Assembly: GCF_027922165.1 (NCBI RefSeq)
Contig: NZ_BSFD01000002.1
Span: forward strand, 478,874-542,873
From: Brevundimonas intermedia
GTDB taxonomy: Bacteria > Pseudomonadota > Alphaproteobacteria > Caulobacterales > Caulobacteraceae
Direction: 5' to 3'
DNA length: 64,000 nucleotides
The translations under genes were made by a program, and so were the position numbers. The notes beneath the pieces were generated by a model. That model saw nothing but the letters and a program-made list of their open reading frames with translations. It ran no database searches and was not told where the DNA came from. Shown in pieces: positions 36,055-44,819 of this stretch. Position 1 is the first letter of the stretch. Each line of letters opens with the position of its first letter.

Positions 36055-36136
36055 TGAAACACGTCTCCCGCAGAATTGCCGGTGTTAGAGCCGCCCGAAT
36101 CGCTCAGGTCAACGCCCTGATCGCGGGGAACGTCGC

Positions 36137-36874
36137 ATGAGCATCACCGAATATCGTTCGCAAGGCCGTTCCGGCCCCATCGCCGGGCCGGGCGTGGGTC
36201 GCCATCTACTGATCGTCGACGACGACGACCGCATCCGCGAGCTGCTGAAGGAGTATCTGTCGCGCGAAGGTTATCGCGTCACCGGCGCCGCCCACGCCGC
36301 GGCGGCGAAGCGGATGATGGAGCTGATCGAGTTCGATCTGGTCGTGCTGGACGTCATGATGCCGGGCGAGAGCGGCCTGGACCTGACCTCCTGGGTTCGC
36401 GCCAAGGCCGAAACCTCGAAGACGCCGGTCCTGCTGCTGACGGCGCGTGGCGATCCCGAGGATCGTATCGAGGGCCTCTCGCGGGGCGCCGACGACTATA
36501 TGTCCAAGCCGTTCGAACCGCGCGAACTGGTGCTGCGGATCGAGGCCATCCTGCGCCGCACCGGCGGCAAGCCGATCGGCCCGCGCGAGATCAAGCTGGG
36601 CACGGCCGTGTTCGACATGGAGCGGCTGGAGCTGATCCGCGACGGCGCACCCCAGCGCCTGACCGAGGCGGAAGCCCAATTGCTGAAGACCCTGGCCCTG
36701 CACGCCCACGCTCCGGTCGAGCGGATGAGCCTGTCGCCCGACACGGCCGACATCACCGGCCGCGCCGTCGATGTCCAGGTCACTCGTCTGCGCCGCAAGC
36801 TGGAAGCCGACCCCAAGAACCCGCGCTACCTCCAGACCGTACGCGGCGTCGGCTATATGCTCGCACCCGACTGA
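36137..36874 (+). CDS. OmpR-family response regulator
   Basis: A 245-residue transcription factor. The receiver (about 22-140) has the acidic pair in LIVDDDDRIRE, the phospho-acceptor aspartate in VVLDVMMPGESG and the lysine in SKPFEPREL. The winged-helix domain ends with VDVQVTRLRRKLEADP and TVRGVGYML, diagnostic for OmpR/PhoB. An N-terminal extension of about 20 residues precedes the receiver. The kinase gene starts one base after its stop. The target genes are unknown. Confidence 0.93.
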   Translation: MSITEYRSQGRSGPIAGPGVGRHLLIVDDDDRIRELLKEYLSREGYRVTGAAHAAAAKRMMELIEFDLVVLDVMMPGESGLDLTSWVRAKAETSKTPVLLLTARGDPEDRIEGLSRGADDYMSKPFEPRELVLRIEAILRRTGGKPIGPREIKLGTAVFDMERLELIRDGAPQRLTEAEAQLLKTLALHAHAPVERMSLSPDTADITGRAVDVQVTRLRRKLEADPKNPRYLQTVRGVGYMLAPD

Positions 36875-36875
36875 T

Positions 36876-38258
36876 ATGCGGCTGCTGCCCGCCCCCCTGT
36901 GGCCGCGCTTCCTGAAGCGTCGCCTGCCGACCTCGCTCTGGGGCCGTTCGCTGCTGATCATCGTCCTGCCCGTGCTGGTCATGCAGGTGGTGGTGACCTG
37001 GATCTTCTTCGACGCCCATTGGCAGACGGTGACTGCGCGCCTTTCCGAAGGTCTGGCCGGCGACATCGCCTGGGCCGTCGAGAGCTATGAAGACGATCCC
37101 AGTCCGCGAAATCTTGAGCGACTGGCCGACAGGGCCGAACGCTCCATGTCCCTATCGATCGCGCTTCAGGAAGGCCGCAGCCTGCCTACAGAACAGCGGC
37201 GTGGGGCCATCGGCGTCGTCGATCGGGTTCTGGACAAGGCGTTGGCGGCACGGCTGGACCGGCCCTACTGGTTCGACACCACCCGCTACCCCGCCTATGT
37301 CGATATTCAGGTGCAGGAGCCGCAGGGCGTGCTGCGCATCATCGCCCCGCGCGAGCGCGCCGTGGCGACCCAGGCCCATATCTTCGTGCTGTGGCTGACA
37401 ATCGCCACCGTCCTGCTGATGGGGGTGGCCATACTGTTCATCCGCAATCAGGTCCGCGCCATCGAACGCCTGGCCGATGCGGCTGAGGCCTTCGGCCGGG
37501 GCGAGACCGTGCCCCGGTTCAAGCCGCACGGCGCGCGCGAGGTTCGCGCCGCCGCCGTGGCCTTCCTGGCCATGCGCGACCGCATCCAACGCCATATCGA
37601 CCAGCGCACCGCCCTGCTCGCCTCGGTCAGCCACGACCTGCGCACCCCCTTGACCCGGCTCCGCTTGGAACTGGCCCTGGCGCCGCCGTTCAAGCGTCAG
37701 GCCGCCATGCGCGGCGACCTGGACGAGATGGAGCATATGATCGACGAATATCTGGACTTCGCCCGTGGCGAGGCCGGAGAGCCGCCTCAGCCGGTGTCGA
37801 TCCCGGACCTGCTGAAGGCGGCCGGCGAGGATGCGAAACGCGCCGGCGCCGAGGTCCAGCTTGCGGTCGCCGACGGCCTAACGGCCTCGTTACGTCCGCT
37901 CGCTTTCAAACGCGCCCTAGTGAACCTGGCCGGCAACGCCGCCGCCCACGGCGAGCGGGTACGCCTGTCAGCCCGGTCGCTGGTGTCAGGCGGGCTCGAG
38001 ATCACGGTGGAGGACGACGGGCCCGGCATTCCTGAAGACATGTACGACGAGGCCTTCCGGCCCTTTTCAAGGCTCGACGAATCCCGCAACCAGAACCGAA
38101 AAGGTGTTGGCCTGGGCTTGGCCATCGCCCGCGACGTGGCGCGCGGCCATGGCGGCGACGTCACCCTGGACCGCAGCGACCTGGGAGGACTGAAGGCGAT
38201 CATTCGCGTGCCCGGGCAGGTCTCGATCGTCGCCCCCTCTAGCGAAACGGCGCCATAA
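36876..38258 (+). CDS. EnvZ-like sensor histidine kinase
   Basis: A 460-residue two-span membrane kinase and partner of the preceding regulator. Transmembrane segments lie at about residues 23-44 and 168-190 with a periplasmic sensor between. HAMP follows, then HisKA with VSHDLRTPLTRLRLELALAP carrying the phospho-accepting histidine, and HATPase with NLAGNAAAHGE, DDGPGIP and GVGLGLAIA. The DLRTPLTRLRL form is typical of EnvZ-type kinases. The frame is open from 36771, but the ATG at 36876 follows the regulator stop directly. Confidence 0.92.
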   Translation: MRLLPAPLWPRFLKRRLPTSLWGRSLLIIVLPVLVMQVVVTWIFFDAHWQTVTARLSEGLAGDIAWAVESYEDDPSPRNLERLADRAERSMSLSIALQEGRSLPTEQRRGAIGVVDRVLDKALAARLDRPYWFDTTRYPAYVDIQVQEPQGVLRIIAPRERAVATQAHIFVLWLTIATVLLMGVAILFIRNQVRAIERLADAAEAFGRGETVPRFKPHGAREVRAAAVAFLAMRDRIQRHIDQRTALLASVSHDLRTPLTRLRLELALAPPFKRQAAMRGDLDEMEHMIDEYLDFARGEAGEPPQPVSIPDLLKAAGEDAKRAGAEVQLAVADGLTASLRPLAFKRALVNLAGNAAAHGERVRLSARSLVSGGLEITVEDDGPGIPEDMYDEAFRPFSRLDESRNQNRKGVGLGLAIARDVARGHGGDVTLDRSDLGGLKAIIRVPGQVSIVAPSSETAP

Positions 38259-38298
38259 GGGGCATCTTCATTTCCGACAGGGCATGGAGACAACTACA

Positions 38299-38775
38299 AT
38301 GCGTAAACTCGCCTTCTTCGCTCCCCTCGCCGCGACCCTCGCTGTCGCGGCCATGGCCCAGGCACAGACCCCCACCGTCAACGTCACGGTCGGACCCGAA
38401 CTTCAGCGTGAAATCGAAAAACTCGGCGACCGCGAGGTTAGCGAACAGATCGCCGGCCTACAGGCGGAGGTCGCCAAGGCCCTGGCCGAACGCTACCCGG
38501 GTGCAACCGCCAACCTGGTCCTGGTCGACCTGAAACCGAATCGACCGACTTTCGAACAGGTCCGGCAGTCCCCCGGCCTCGACCCGATCCGCAGCGTCTC
38601 CATCGGCGGCGCCGCGATTAGGGGGGAGATCATAACCGCCGACGGTCAATCCCGGCCGGTCGAGTTCTCCTACTTCTCGCCGAACATCCGCGATGTCTGG
38701 GGCTACAGCGTCTGGCGCGACGCCGATCGGGCCTTCGAACGCTTCGGCGACCGGATCGAACAGGGCCGCTATTAA
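38299..38775 (+). CDS. Small exported protein, unknown
   Basis: A 158-residue protein with a signal peptide (MRKLAFFAPLAATLAVAAMA, cleavage near AQAQ). The mature domain has an amphipathic N-terminal helix (GPELQREIEKLGDREVSEQI) and a beta-rich C-terminal part. No family is recognised; a periplasmic role next to the OmpR/EnvZ-type pair is possible and untested. ATG 38299 is chosen over 38284 for the proper signal peptide. A hairpin of the dispersed repeat begins five bases after the stop and, with the run of A before it, could act as terminator. Confidence 0.78.
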   Translation: MRKLAFFAPLAATLAVAAMAQAQTPTVNVTVGPELQREIEKLGDREVSEQIAGLQAEVAKALAERYPGATANLVLVDLKPNRPTFEQVRQSPGLDPIRSVSIGGAAIRGEIITADGQSRPVEFSYFSPNIRDVWGYSVWRDADRAFERFGDRIEQGRY

Positions 38776-38780
38776 AAAAA

Positions 38781-38949
38781 CCCTCTCCAGACGGGAGAGG
38801 GCTTGAGCGCCCGAGAGCGAAGGATCGTCCTTGCGCGACCCGAAGGGCGGCGCCAAGCAGCCAAAGGGTGAGGGTTGTGGTGGTGCGAACTGGCCCACCG
38901 CAGGTCCCTCATCCGGCCCTGCGGGCCACCTTCTCCCCAAGGGAGAAGG
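38781..38949 (+). repeat. Dispersed intergenic palindromic repeat, copy 1
   Basis: A 169-base element that begins with the stem CCCTCTCC/GGAGAGGG and ends with CTTCTCCC/GGGAGAAG. Between them are GGTGAGGG, a GGTGGTGCG segment, CTGGCCCACC and CCTCATCCGGCCCTGCGGGC. The same order occurs in reverse complement at 54205-54349. It fills the 183-base gap between the exported protein gene and proC. Confidence 0.85.
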
Positions 38950-38958
38950 AAACAGTCG

Positions 38959-39753
38959 TCAACCCATCTCGCGATTTCGCCGCACGGCCGCCGCAACCGT
39001 TTCATCCAGCATGACGCCCAGACGGCCATCTTTCGCCAGGGCGTCCAGCCCGGCGCGGGTGGAGCCGCCGGGTGAGGCGATCCGCCCGATCAGGGCCTCA
39101 AGCGCATCCTCGCCCATGGAATCCGCCGCCGACCGCAGGGTCGCGCGGGCCAGGACGTCGGCCGTCATCGCGTCCAGTCCGGCCGCCTCGCCGGCGCGGG
39201 CCAAGGCCTCGGTGAAGGCGTAAAAATAGGCGGCGCCCGACCCGGCCACGGCCGTCGCCGCATCCATCAGGGCCTCGTCCGCCAGTACGACCGTCTCGGC
39301 CATCGGCTCGAACAAGGCCTGACCCAGCGCCCGCGCCCGGTCGTCCGCCGACCAGACCGAGGCCACGCCGCGTCCGCGCGACACGCCGGTCGTCGGCATA
39401 ACCCGTACGATGGGCCAGCCGCCGATCCCCTCAGCCAATGTGGGGGCCGTGACGCCCGCCATGACCGACAGGATCACGGCCCGGTCGCCGAGGAACGGCA
39501 GCAGCGGCGTCACCACATCGCGCCACATCGCCGGCTTGACCGCCAGCACGATCACGCTCGCCTCGGCCAGGGCCTCCAGCGGCGGATTGATCCGCGCCCC
39601 CTGCGCCCGCGCGACTTCTGCGGCGGGCTTTTCCGAAGGGCTGAGGATGATCAGATCAGCGGCCGCCACGGTCTGGGTCAGCAGCCAGCCTTCCAGAATG
39701 GCGGAGCCCAGCCGGCCGCAGCCGATCAGGACGACGAGGCCGACTCCGGGCAT
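38959..39753 (-). CDS. proC: Pyrroline-5-carboxylate reductase
   Basis: A 264-residue enzyme for the last step of proline synthesis (P5C to proline with NAD(P)H). The N-terminal Rossmann motif is GCGRLGSAI, VKPAMWRDV is the family's cofactor-side segment, and the C-terminal signature region runs ESMxx-like with IASPGGSTRAGLDAL, which is strongly diagnostic. It overlaps the upstream YbjN-like gene by one base (TGATG). Confidence 0.93.
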   Translation of the reverse strand: MPGVGLVVLIGCGRLGSAILEGWLLTQTVAAADLIILSPSEKPAAEVARAQGARINPPLEALAEASVIVLAVKPAMWRDVVTPLLPFLGDRAVILSVMAGVTAPTLAEGIGGWPIVRVMPTTGVSRGRGVASVWSADDRARALGQALFEPMAETVVLADEALMDAATAVAGSGAAYFYAFTEALARAGEAAGLDAMTADVLARATLRSAADSMGEDALEALIGRIASPGGSTRAGLDALAKDGRLGVMLDETVAAAVRRNREMG

Positions 39754-40256
39754 CAGGCGTTGCCGACCGTCTCGAACAGGCAGGCGTCGATCGCCTCCTG
39801 CGGCTTCTTGTTGCCACGGACCATGAAGTCGAACGCGGGGTAGTAACGATCCGCCGCCTCGATGGCCGCATCGATCATGGACGCCGCCTGGGCCAGGGTC
39901 GGCCGCTCGCCCATCGGCAGGGCCAGGGAATGGCGGAAGACGACTTCGCCGTCCTCGGCCCAGACCTCGAAATGGCCCATCCAGGTGCGCTGATTGATCA
40001 GGCCGACCAGTTCATAGGCGGCCGTCTTGCGGCTCTTGGCCACCTTCAGGTCCAGGGCGCAGCACAGTTGCAGACAATCCCCTTCCGGACGCCAGGCGAA
40101 CCACAGCTCATAATCCTTCCAGTCCCCCGCCAGGGCGAAGGCCAGGTCGCCATCGTCGGTGCGGTCGAAAGGCAGATTCTCGGCCGTGAGAACATGCTCC
40201 ACGACCTCCAGCGGGTCGAAGGGCACGTCCGTTTCCTCGGGCCGGGCGATGTCCAT
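39753..40256 (-). CDS. YbjN domain-containing protein
   Basis: A 167-residue protein of the YbjN family (type III secretion chaperone-like fold). It contains the family core LQLCCALDLKVAKSRKTAAY and LINQRTWMGHFEVW. YbjN proteins are linked to stress and motility phenotypes, but the molecular role is unknown. ATG 40256 is chosen over TTG 40259. In many alphaproteobacteria ybjN sits beside proC and ubiK, as here. Confidence 0.9.
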   Translation of the reverse strand: MDIARPEETDVPFDPLEVVEHVLTAENLPFDRTDDGDLAFALAGDWKDYELWFAWRPEGDCLQLCCALDLKVAKSRKTAAYELVGLINQRTWMGHFEVWAEDGEVVFRHSLALPMGERPTLAQAASMIDAAIEAADRYYPAFDFMVRGNKKPQEAIDACLFETVGNA

Positions 40257-40329
40257 CAAGTCTCTCGATTCACGTTGCCGCGAGAATCACGGCCGTTAAC
40301 AGAGTGGTAAGCCTGTTCGCGGATTCGGC

Positions 40330-40629
40330 TCAACCGGCTGCGTCCCCGGGTTGAGTTCCATCTGTGGACGTTCCCGCCCCTGGCTTGCTGGAAGGCTTGC
40401 CGCTGGGCTTCTTCGCCGCCTTCAGTTCCGCGATCTCGGCCCGCAGGGCGGCGATCTCGTCCTTCAGCACGTCGAATTCGTCGCGGCGAACCAGATCCAT
40501 CTCGGCGGCGATCCGGTCGGCCTGGGCGCGCCAGGCGGTCTTGGCCTCCTCGCCGGCGGCCTGGGCCAGGCCCATGGCGCCGGTCGTCAGCTTGGCGAAC
40601 TCGTCCAGAATGGGGTTGCGGGTCTGCAT
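40330..40629 (-). CDS. ubiK: UbiK/BMFP accessory factor
   Basis: A 99-residue protein of the membrane fusogenic/UbiK family, an accessory factor of ubiquinone biosynthesis that binds lipid. The N-terminal amphipathic segment is NPILDEFAKLTTGAMGLAQA, and the C-terminal coiled coil is DEFDVLKDEIAALRAEIAEL. A tail rich in lysine, glycine and serine follows. The frame is open far upstream, but the family N-terminus is at ATG 40629. Confidence 0.88.
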   Translation of the reverse strand: MQTRNPILDEFAKLTTGAMGLAQAAGEEAKTAWRAQADRIAAEMDLVRRDEFDVLKDEIAALRAEIAELKAAKKPSGKPSSKPGAGTSTDGTQPGDAAG

Positions 40630-40663
40630 CGAAGGCTCCGACTCAAACGTCGTTAAGACAGGA

Positions 40664-40679
40664 TCACCAATCATGGTGA
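40664..40679. promoter_or_regulatory. Small inverted repeat in ubiK-lgt divergent region
   Basis: TCACCA and TGGTGA are separated by ATCA, in the 174-base region between divergent ubiK and lgt. It could be an operator for either gene; nothing else recognisable lies in this region. Confidence 0.35.
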
Positions 40680-40803
40680 ACGAAACCTTTCTTTCTGCTG
40701 CTTCGCGGGCGCCATCAAGGCGTCGTGATGCGTCTTCACAGGCGACGGCGGCGGCGGCGCTTGCTAAACCGCCCTCAGAGACAGGCCAGCACAGGAACGC
40801 CCC

Positions 40804-41673
40804 TTGCCCTTTCCCGAATTCGATCCGGTCCTGATCCATCTCGGACCGCTTCCGATCCGCTGGTACGCCCTGGCCTATGTCGCCGGCATCGTCCTGGGCT
40901 GGTGGTACGCCGCCCGCCTGGTGAAGACCGAACGCCTGTGGACGCCGGGCAAGCCGCCGATCAACACGACCCAGCTGGACGATCTGGTGCTGTGGATCGT
41001 GTTGGGCATCATCCTGGGCGGCCGCCTCGGCTACGCTCTCTTCTACAAGCCGATCATGTACGCCCAGCTGTTCACCGGCCAGACCCTGGGCGAACGGTTC
41101 GAGCTGTTCCAGCTCTGGACCGGCGGCATGAGCTTCCACGGCGGCTTCCTGGGCGTCTGCCTGGCCATCGTCCTCTATTCCCGCAGCCAGAAGATCGACA
41201 TGCTGCGCCTCGGCGACGTCGTCGCGCCGGTCGTCCCCCTCGGCCTGATGTTCGGACGCCTGGCCAACTTCATCAACGGCGAGCTGTGGGGTCGCGAGAC
41301 GACCGTCCCCTGGGCCGTGCGCTTCTGCAACGCCCGCATCCAGCAGATGTACGGCTTCTGCCCCGCCGGCGACGCGCCCCGCCACCCCAGCCAGCTCTAT
41401 GAGGCCGGCCTGGAGGGCATAGTGCTGCTGTCCATCCTGTCGCTGGGCATCTGGAAGTTCGATCTGCTGAAGAAGCCGGGCTATATCACCGGCCTGTTCC
41501 TGGTCGGCTACGGCGTCTGCCGCGCCGCTCTCGAGAATGTGCGCGAGCCCGACTATGGCATGCCCGACTTCCCGCTGGGCCTGACCATGGGGATGATGCT
41601 GTCCATCCCGATGATCCTGGTCGGCGGCTGGCTGATCTGGCGCGCCTGGAACCGGCCGCCCGTCGCAGCATGA
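40804..41673 (+). CDS. lgt: Prolipoprotein diacylglyceryl transferase
   Basis: A 289-residue inner-membrane enzyme that transfers diacylglycerol from phosphatidylglycerol to the lipobox cysteine of prolipoproteins, needed for lipoproteins such as the hydrolase and beta-lactamase in this window. The conserved GGMSFHGGFLG and the Lgt signature GRLANFINGELWGR are present, with seven membrane segments. The start is TTG 40804 (PFPEFDPVLIHLGPLPIRWY is the usual N-terminus). It overlaps the next gene as ATGA. Confidence 0.95.
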   Translation: MPFPEFDPVLIHLGPLPIRWYALAYVAGIVLGWWYAARLVKTERLWTPGKPPINTTQLDDLVLWIVLGIILGGRLGYALFYKPIMYAQLFTGQTLGERFELFQLWTGGMSFHGGFLGVCLAIVLYSRSQKIDMLRLGDVVAPVVPLGLMFGRLANFINGELWGRETTVPWAVRFCNARIQQMYGFCPAGDAPRHPSQLYEAGLEGIVLLSILSLGIWKFDLLKKPGYITGLFLVGYGVCRAALENVREPDYGMPDFPLGLTMGMMLSIPMILVGGWLIWRAWNRPPVAA

Positions 41674-42755
41674 ATGACGTCGAAACCCTGAAGACCCGTC
41701 TGGCGCGCGAGATCGCCCTGACGGGGCCGATGACGGTCGCCGACTATGTCACCCGGTGCCTGCACGATCCCAAGGGCGGCTACTACGCGTCCCGCCCGGC
41801 CTTAGGCGAAGGCGGCGACTTCATCACCGCGCCCTTGATCAGCCAGATGTTCGGCGAACTGATCGGCCTGTGGGCGGTCGAGACCTGGAACCGCCTCGGC
41901 GCGCCCGAGCGGTTCCGCCTGGTCGAGGTGGGGCCTGGCGACGGAACCCTGATGAGCGATGCGCTGCGGGCCGCCCGCCTCGCGCCCGGCTTCCTTGAGG
42001 CCTGCGATCTGATCCTGATTGAGCCCAGCGCGCCTTTGCGTGATCTCCAGGCCAAGGCCCTGGCCGGCGCCGACCTGTCGCCCCGCTGGGTGCGCGACCT
42101 GACGCGGATCGAGACCGACGCCCCCGTCATCCTGATCGCCAACGAGGTGCTGGACTGCCTACCCGCGCGCCAGTTCGTTCGCACCGAGGGCGGCTGGGCC
42201 GAACGCCGCATCGGCGTCACCGACGACAACGACCTGATCTTCGGCCTGACCGCCATCTCGGGCGGTTTCGAGAAACCCGATTTCGATATCGACCCCGGCG
42301 GGACCTTCGAGATTTCCGAACAGCAGGCGATCTTCGGCCGCGACCTGGCCCTGCTGATGAAGGCCGCCTCGGGCGCAGCCCTGCTGATCGACTACGGCCG
42401 CGCCCGCCCCGAGGCCGGCGACACGCTTCAGGCCCTGCGCCGCCACCAGAAGGTCGATCCGCTGGAAAGCCCCGGCGAGGCCGATCTGACCCAATGGGCC
42501 GACTTCCCCCGCGTGCTGGAGGCCGCCGTCCGCGCCGGGGCCGACGTCACCGGCTGCCTGACCCAAGGCGAGTTCCTGCGCCGTCTCGGGATCGAAGCCC
42601 GCGCCGAGCGGTTGAAGTCGGGACGGCCCGACGCCGCGCCCGTCATCGACCGCCAACTGAACCGCCTGACTGCGGAGGACCAGATGGGAAGCCTGTTCAA
42701 GGCCGCCGCGATCTTCTCGCCCCGCGCGCTGATCGTGCCGGGATGGGACCTGTGA
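41670..42755 (+). CDS. MidA/NDUFAF7-like SAM-dependent methyltransferase
   Basis: A 361-residue protein of the DUF185/MidA family. The mitochondrial counterpart NDUFAF7 methylates an arginine of complex I. Motifs: GDFITAPLISQMFGELIGLW at about 48-67, the SAM-binding loop LVEVGPGDGTLM, and the ANEVLDCLPARQF motif. It is likely to have the same target in bacteria that keep complex I, by inference. Coupled to lgt upstream and pgeF downstream by overlaps. Confidence 0.9.
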   Translation: MNDVETLKTRLAREIALTGPMTVADYVTRCLHDPKGGYYASRPALGEGGDFITAPLISQMFGELIGLWAVETWNRLGAPERFRLVEVGPGDGTLMSDALRAARLAPGFLEACDLILIEPSAPLRDLQAKALAGADLSPRWVRDLTRIETDAPVILIANEVLDCLPARQFVRTEGGWAERRIGVTDDNDLIFGLTAISGGFEKPDFDIDPGGTFEISEQQAIFGRDLALLMKAASGAALLIDYGRARPEAGDTLQALRRHQKVDPLESPGEADLTQWADFPRVLEAAVRAGADVTGCLTQGEFLRRLGIEARAERLKSGRPDAAPVIDRQLNRLTAEDQMGSLFKAAAIFSPRALIVPGWDL

Positions 42756-43522
42756 GCGACCTGGCCCCAATCACCCATCCGCTGCTGAGCGCCGCCGGGA
42801 TAGCCCACGGCTTCTTCACCCGCGCGGGCGGCGTCTCGACCGGCATCTATGACGGTCTGAACGCCGGGGTCGGCTCCCAGGACGACCCCGCCGCCGTGGC
42901 GGAAAACCGCCGCCGCGTCGCCGCCCATTTCGGCGCCGACGCCGATCATCTGAACGGCTGCTATCAGATCCATTCCGCCGTCGCCCGGGTCGCCGAAGGC
43001 CCGTGGCGAGGCAACAGGCCCGAAGGCGACGCCATCGTCTCGGCCGAGCCCGGCCTGTTGTGCTCGGTCCTGACCGCCGACTGCGCGCCGGTGCTGATGG
43101 CCGATCCCGAAACCCGCATCGTCGCCGCTGTCCACGCCGGCTGGAAGGGCGCCTTAGGCGGCGTGGTCCATTCCGCCGTCGCGGCGATGGAGGCCCTGGG
43201 CGCCGATCCCCGCCGCATTCTGGCGGTCGTCGGCCCCTGTATCGCCCAGGCCAGCTACGAGGTCGGCTTCGACTTTCAGGAGCGGTTCGCCCACCACGAC
43301 CCGGGCAGCGAACGCTTCTTCCGCCCCGGCGAGACCGACGACAAACGACAGTTCGACCTGCCGGGCTTCGTCCTGTGGCGGCTGCAGCAGGCCGGCGTGG
43401 GTCAAGCCGTCTGGACCGGCCACGACACCTGCGCCGACGCGGATCGCTTCTGCTCGAACCGCCGCGCGTTCCAGCAAGGCGAGCCAGACTTTGGGCGGTT
43501 GATCAGCGTGATCGGGATCTGA
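42752..43522 (+). CDS. pgeF: PgeF/YfiH purine nucleoside phosphorylase (multicopper-type laccase domain)
   Basis: About 256 residues of the DUF152/YfiH family, now known as peptidoglycan editing factor and purine nucleoside phosphorylase. Zinc ligands are supplied by QIHSAV, TADCAPV and VHAGWKG; ICS-like segments GPCIAQASYEVGFD and TGHDTCADADRFCSNRR complete the signature. GTG 42752 overlaps the previous stop (GTGA) with GGGA upstream; ATG 42743 is an alternative. Confidence 0.9.
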   Translation: MSDLAPITHPLLSAAGIAHGFFTRAGGVSTGIYDGLNAGVGSQDDPAAVAENRRRVAAHFGADADHLNGCYQIHSAVARVAEGPWRGNRPEGDAIVSAEPGLLCSVLTADCAPVLMADPETRIVAAVHAGWKGALGGVVHSAVAAMEALGADPRRILAVVGPCIAQASYEVGFDFQERFAHHDPGSERFFRPGETDDKRQFDLPGFVLWRLQQAGVGQAVWTGHDTCADADRFCSNRRAFQQGEPDFGRLISVIGI

Positions 43523-43547
43523 GAAGAGCCCTCGCCCACACTCACCC

Positions 43548-43652
43548 CGTCATCCTAGGCCTTGTGCCTAAGATCCATAAACACGGTCGAAGACGGTGCG
43601 CAGCCTGCCGATACCGGGAGTATGGATCCTCGCCACAAGGGCGAGGATGACG
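43548..43652. repeat. Long imperfect inverted repeat (REP-like)
   Basis: Arms of 32 bases (43548-43579 and 43621-43652) begin with CGTCATCCT and end with CCATA, with several mismatches in the middle, and a 41-base spacer lies between them. This is the pattern of the alphaproteobacterial REP elements that carry GTCATCC ends. It occupies the 197-base convergent gap between pgeF and lpxC; the rest of that gap is AT-richer and shows nothing else. Confidence 0.75.
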
Positions 43653-43719
43653 ACAGTGGATTTGTCGTACGCAGTATAAAAAATCTAGCAGTGGTTCTTC
43701 ACCACTCACCAGTCGCCAA

Positions 43720-44625
43720 TCACCCGGCCTGCGCCAGCTCCGGCACGCGCGTGACCTCGCGCCACGCATGCGGCGCAGCCAGCAGGGCCCGGACCAACCT
43801 GTTGTTGACCGCGTGACCGGCCTTGTAGCCTTCGTAACGGCCCAGCATGGGCGCGCCCAGGACGTACAGGTCGCCGATGGCGTCCAGGGCCTTGTGACGC
43901 ACGAACTCGCGTTCCATGCGCAGGCCGCCAGGGTTGAGGATATCGTCGCCGTCGATGACCACGGCGTTCTCCAGCGAGCCGCCGCGCGCCAGACCGGCCT
44001 GACGCAGGGCCTCGACCTCATGGGCGAAGCCGAAGGTGCGGCAGGCCATGATCTCCTTGCGGAAGGTCGGCTCGTCCACGACGAAATCGATGACCTGATT
44101 GCCGATCACGGCTGACGGGAAGTCGATCTCGAACCGCATCTCGTAACGGTCGCACGGCAGCAGAGCCGCGTGCTTGTCGCCGTCGGTGACGTGAACCGTT
44201 TCCAGGATCTCGATATAGCGCTGCGGCGTCGCCTGGGGGCGGAAGCCCGCCCGGTCCAGCAGCTGCACGAACTCCAGCGCCGACCCGTCCAGGATCGGCA
44301 GTTCCGGCCCATCCACCTCGACCACGGCGTTCGAGACGCCGAGCGCACAGAAAGCCGCCATCAGATGTTCGATGGTCGACAGACGCACCCCGGCGGCGTT
44401 CTCGATCATGGTGTTCAGGCGCGCGTCCACGACGGCCTCGCCGGAAACGGGAATACGATTGTCGCGATCCGTGATGTCCGTGCGCACGAAGACGATCCCC
44501 GTGCCCGAAGGCGCGGGACGAACCGCCAGCCGCACCCGGCGGCCGGTATGCACCCCGACGCCGGCGATGATGGCCGGCGCGACGATGGTGCGCTCGTGAT
44601 GGTCGTGTCTGAACGACAAACTCAA
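43720..44625 (-). CDS. lpxC: UDP-3-O-acyl-N-acetylglucosamine deacetylase
   Basis: A 301-residue zinc enzyme for the committed step of lipid A synthesis. STIEHLMAAF carries the first zinc histidine (H87), and HKALDAIGDLYVLG carries the remaining zinc ligands. GVGVHTGRRVRLAVRPA is the family N-terminus. The start is TTG 44625; no ATG gives a full N-terminus. It lies downstream of ftsZ as in many proteobacteria, but a strong terminator after ftsZ separates them, so lpxC needs its own promoter in the 137 bases upstream. Confidence 0.96.
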   Translation of the reverse strand: MSLSFRHDHHERTIVAPAIIAGVGVHTGRRVRLAVRPAPSGTGIVFVRTDITDRDNRIPVSGEAVVDARLNTMIENAAGVRLSTIEHLMAAFCALGVSNAVVEVDGPELPILDGSALEFVQLLDRAGFRPQATPQRYIEILETVHVTDGDKHAALLPCDRYEMRFEIDFPSAVIGNQVIDFVVDEPTFRKEIMACRTFGFAHEVEALRQAGLARGGSLENAVVIDGDDILNPGGLRMEREFVRHKALDAIGDLYVLGAPMLGRYEGYKAGHAVNNRLVRALLAAPHAWREVTRVPELAQAG

Positions 44626-44762
44626 ACTCGCTTCAATCTGTGCGGTCCGCCTCGATGTGCGGATTACGCCCCACGACCGATCTAGCGCGGGGGGCTCAAG
44701 CGAGAAATGAAAGTCGAGTTTCGGATTGTTTCGTTCCGGGACTCTCGCACCCGTGACCTCGC

Positions 44763-44797
44763 CAAAGAAAACGCCCCGGAGCCTGGGCTCCGGGGCG
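44763..44797 (-). terminator. Rho-independent terminator after ftsZ
   Basis: Perfect 12-bp arms (44772-44783 and 44786-44797) with a 2-base centre form a GC-rich hairpin, followed on the minus strand by TTTTCTTT. It ends 23 bases past the ftsZ stop. Confidence 0.9.
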
Positions 44798-44819
44798 CGA
44801 TCTTCAGAATTTCAGTCGG

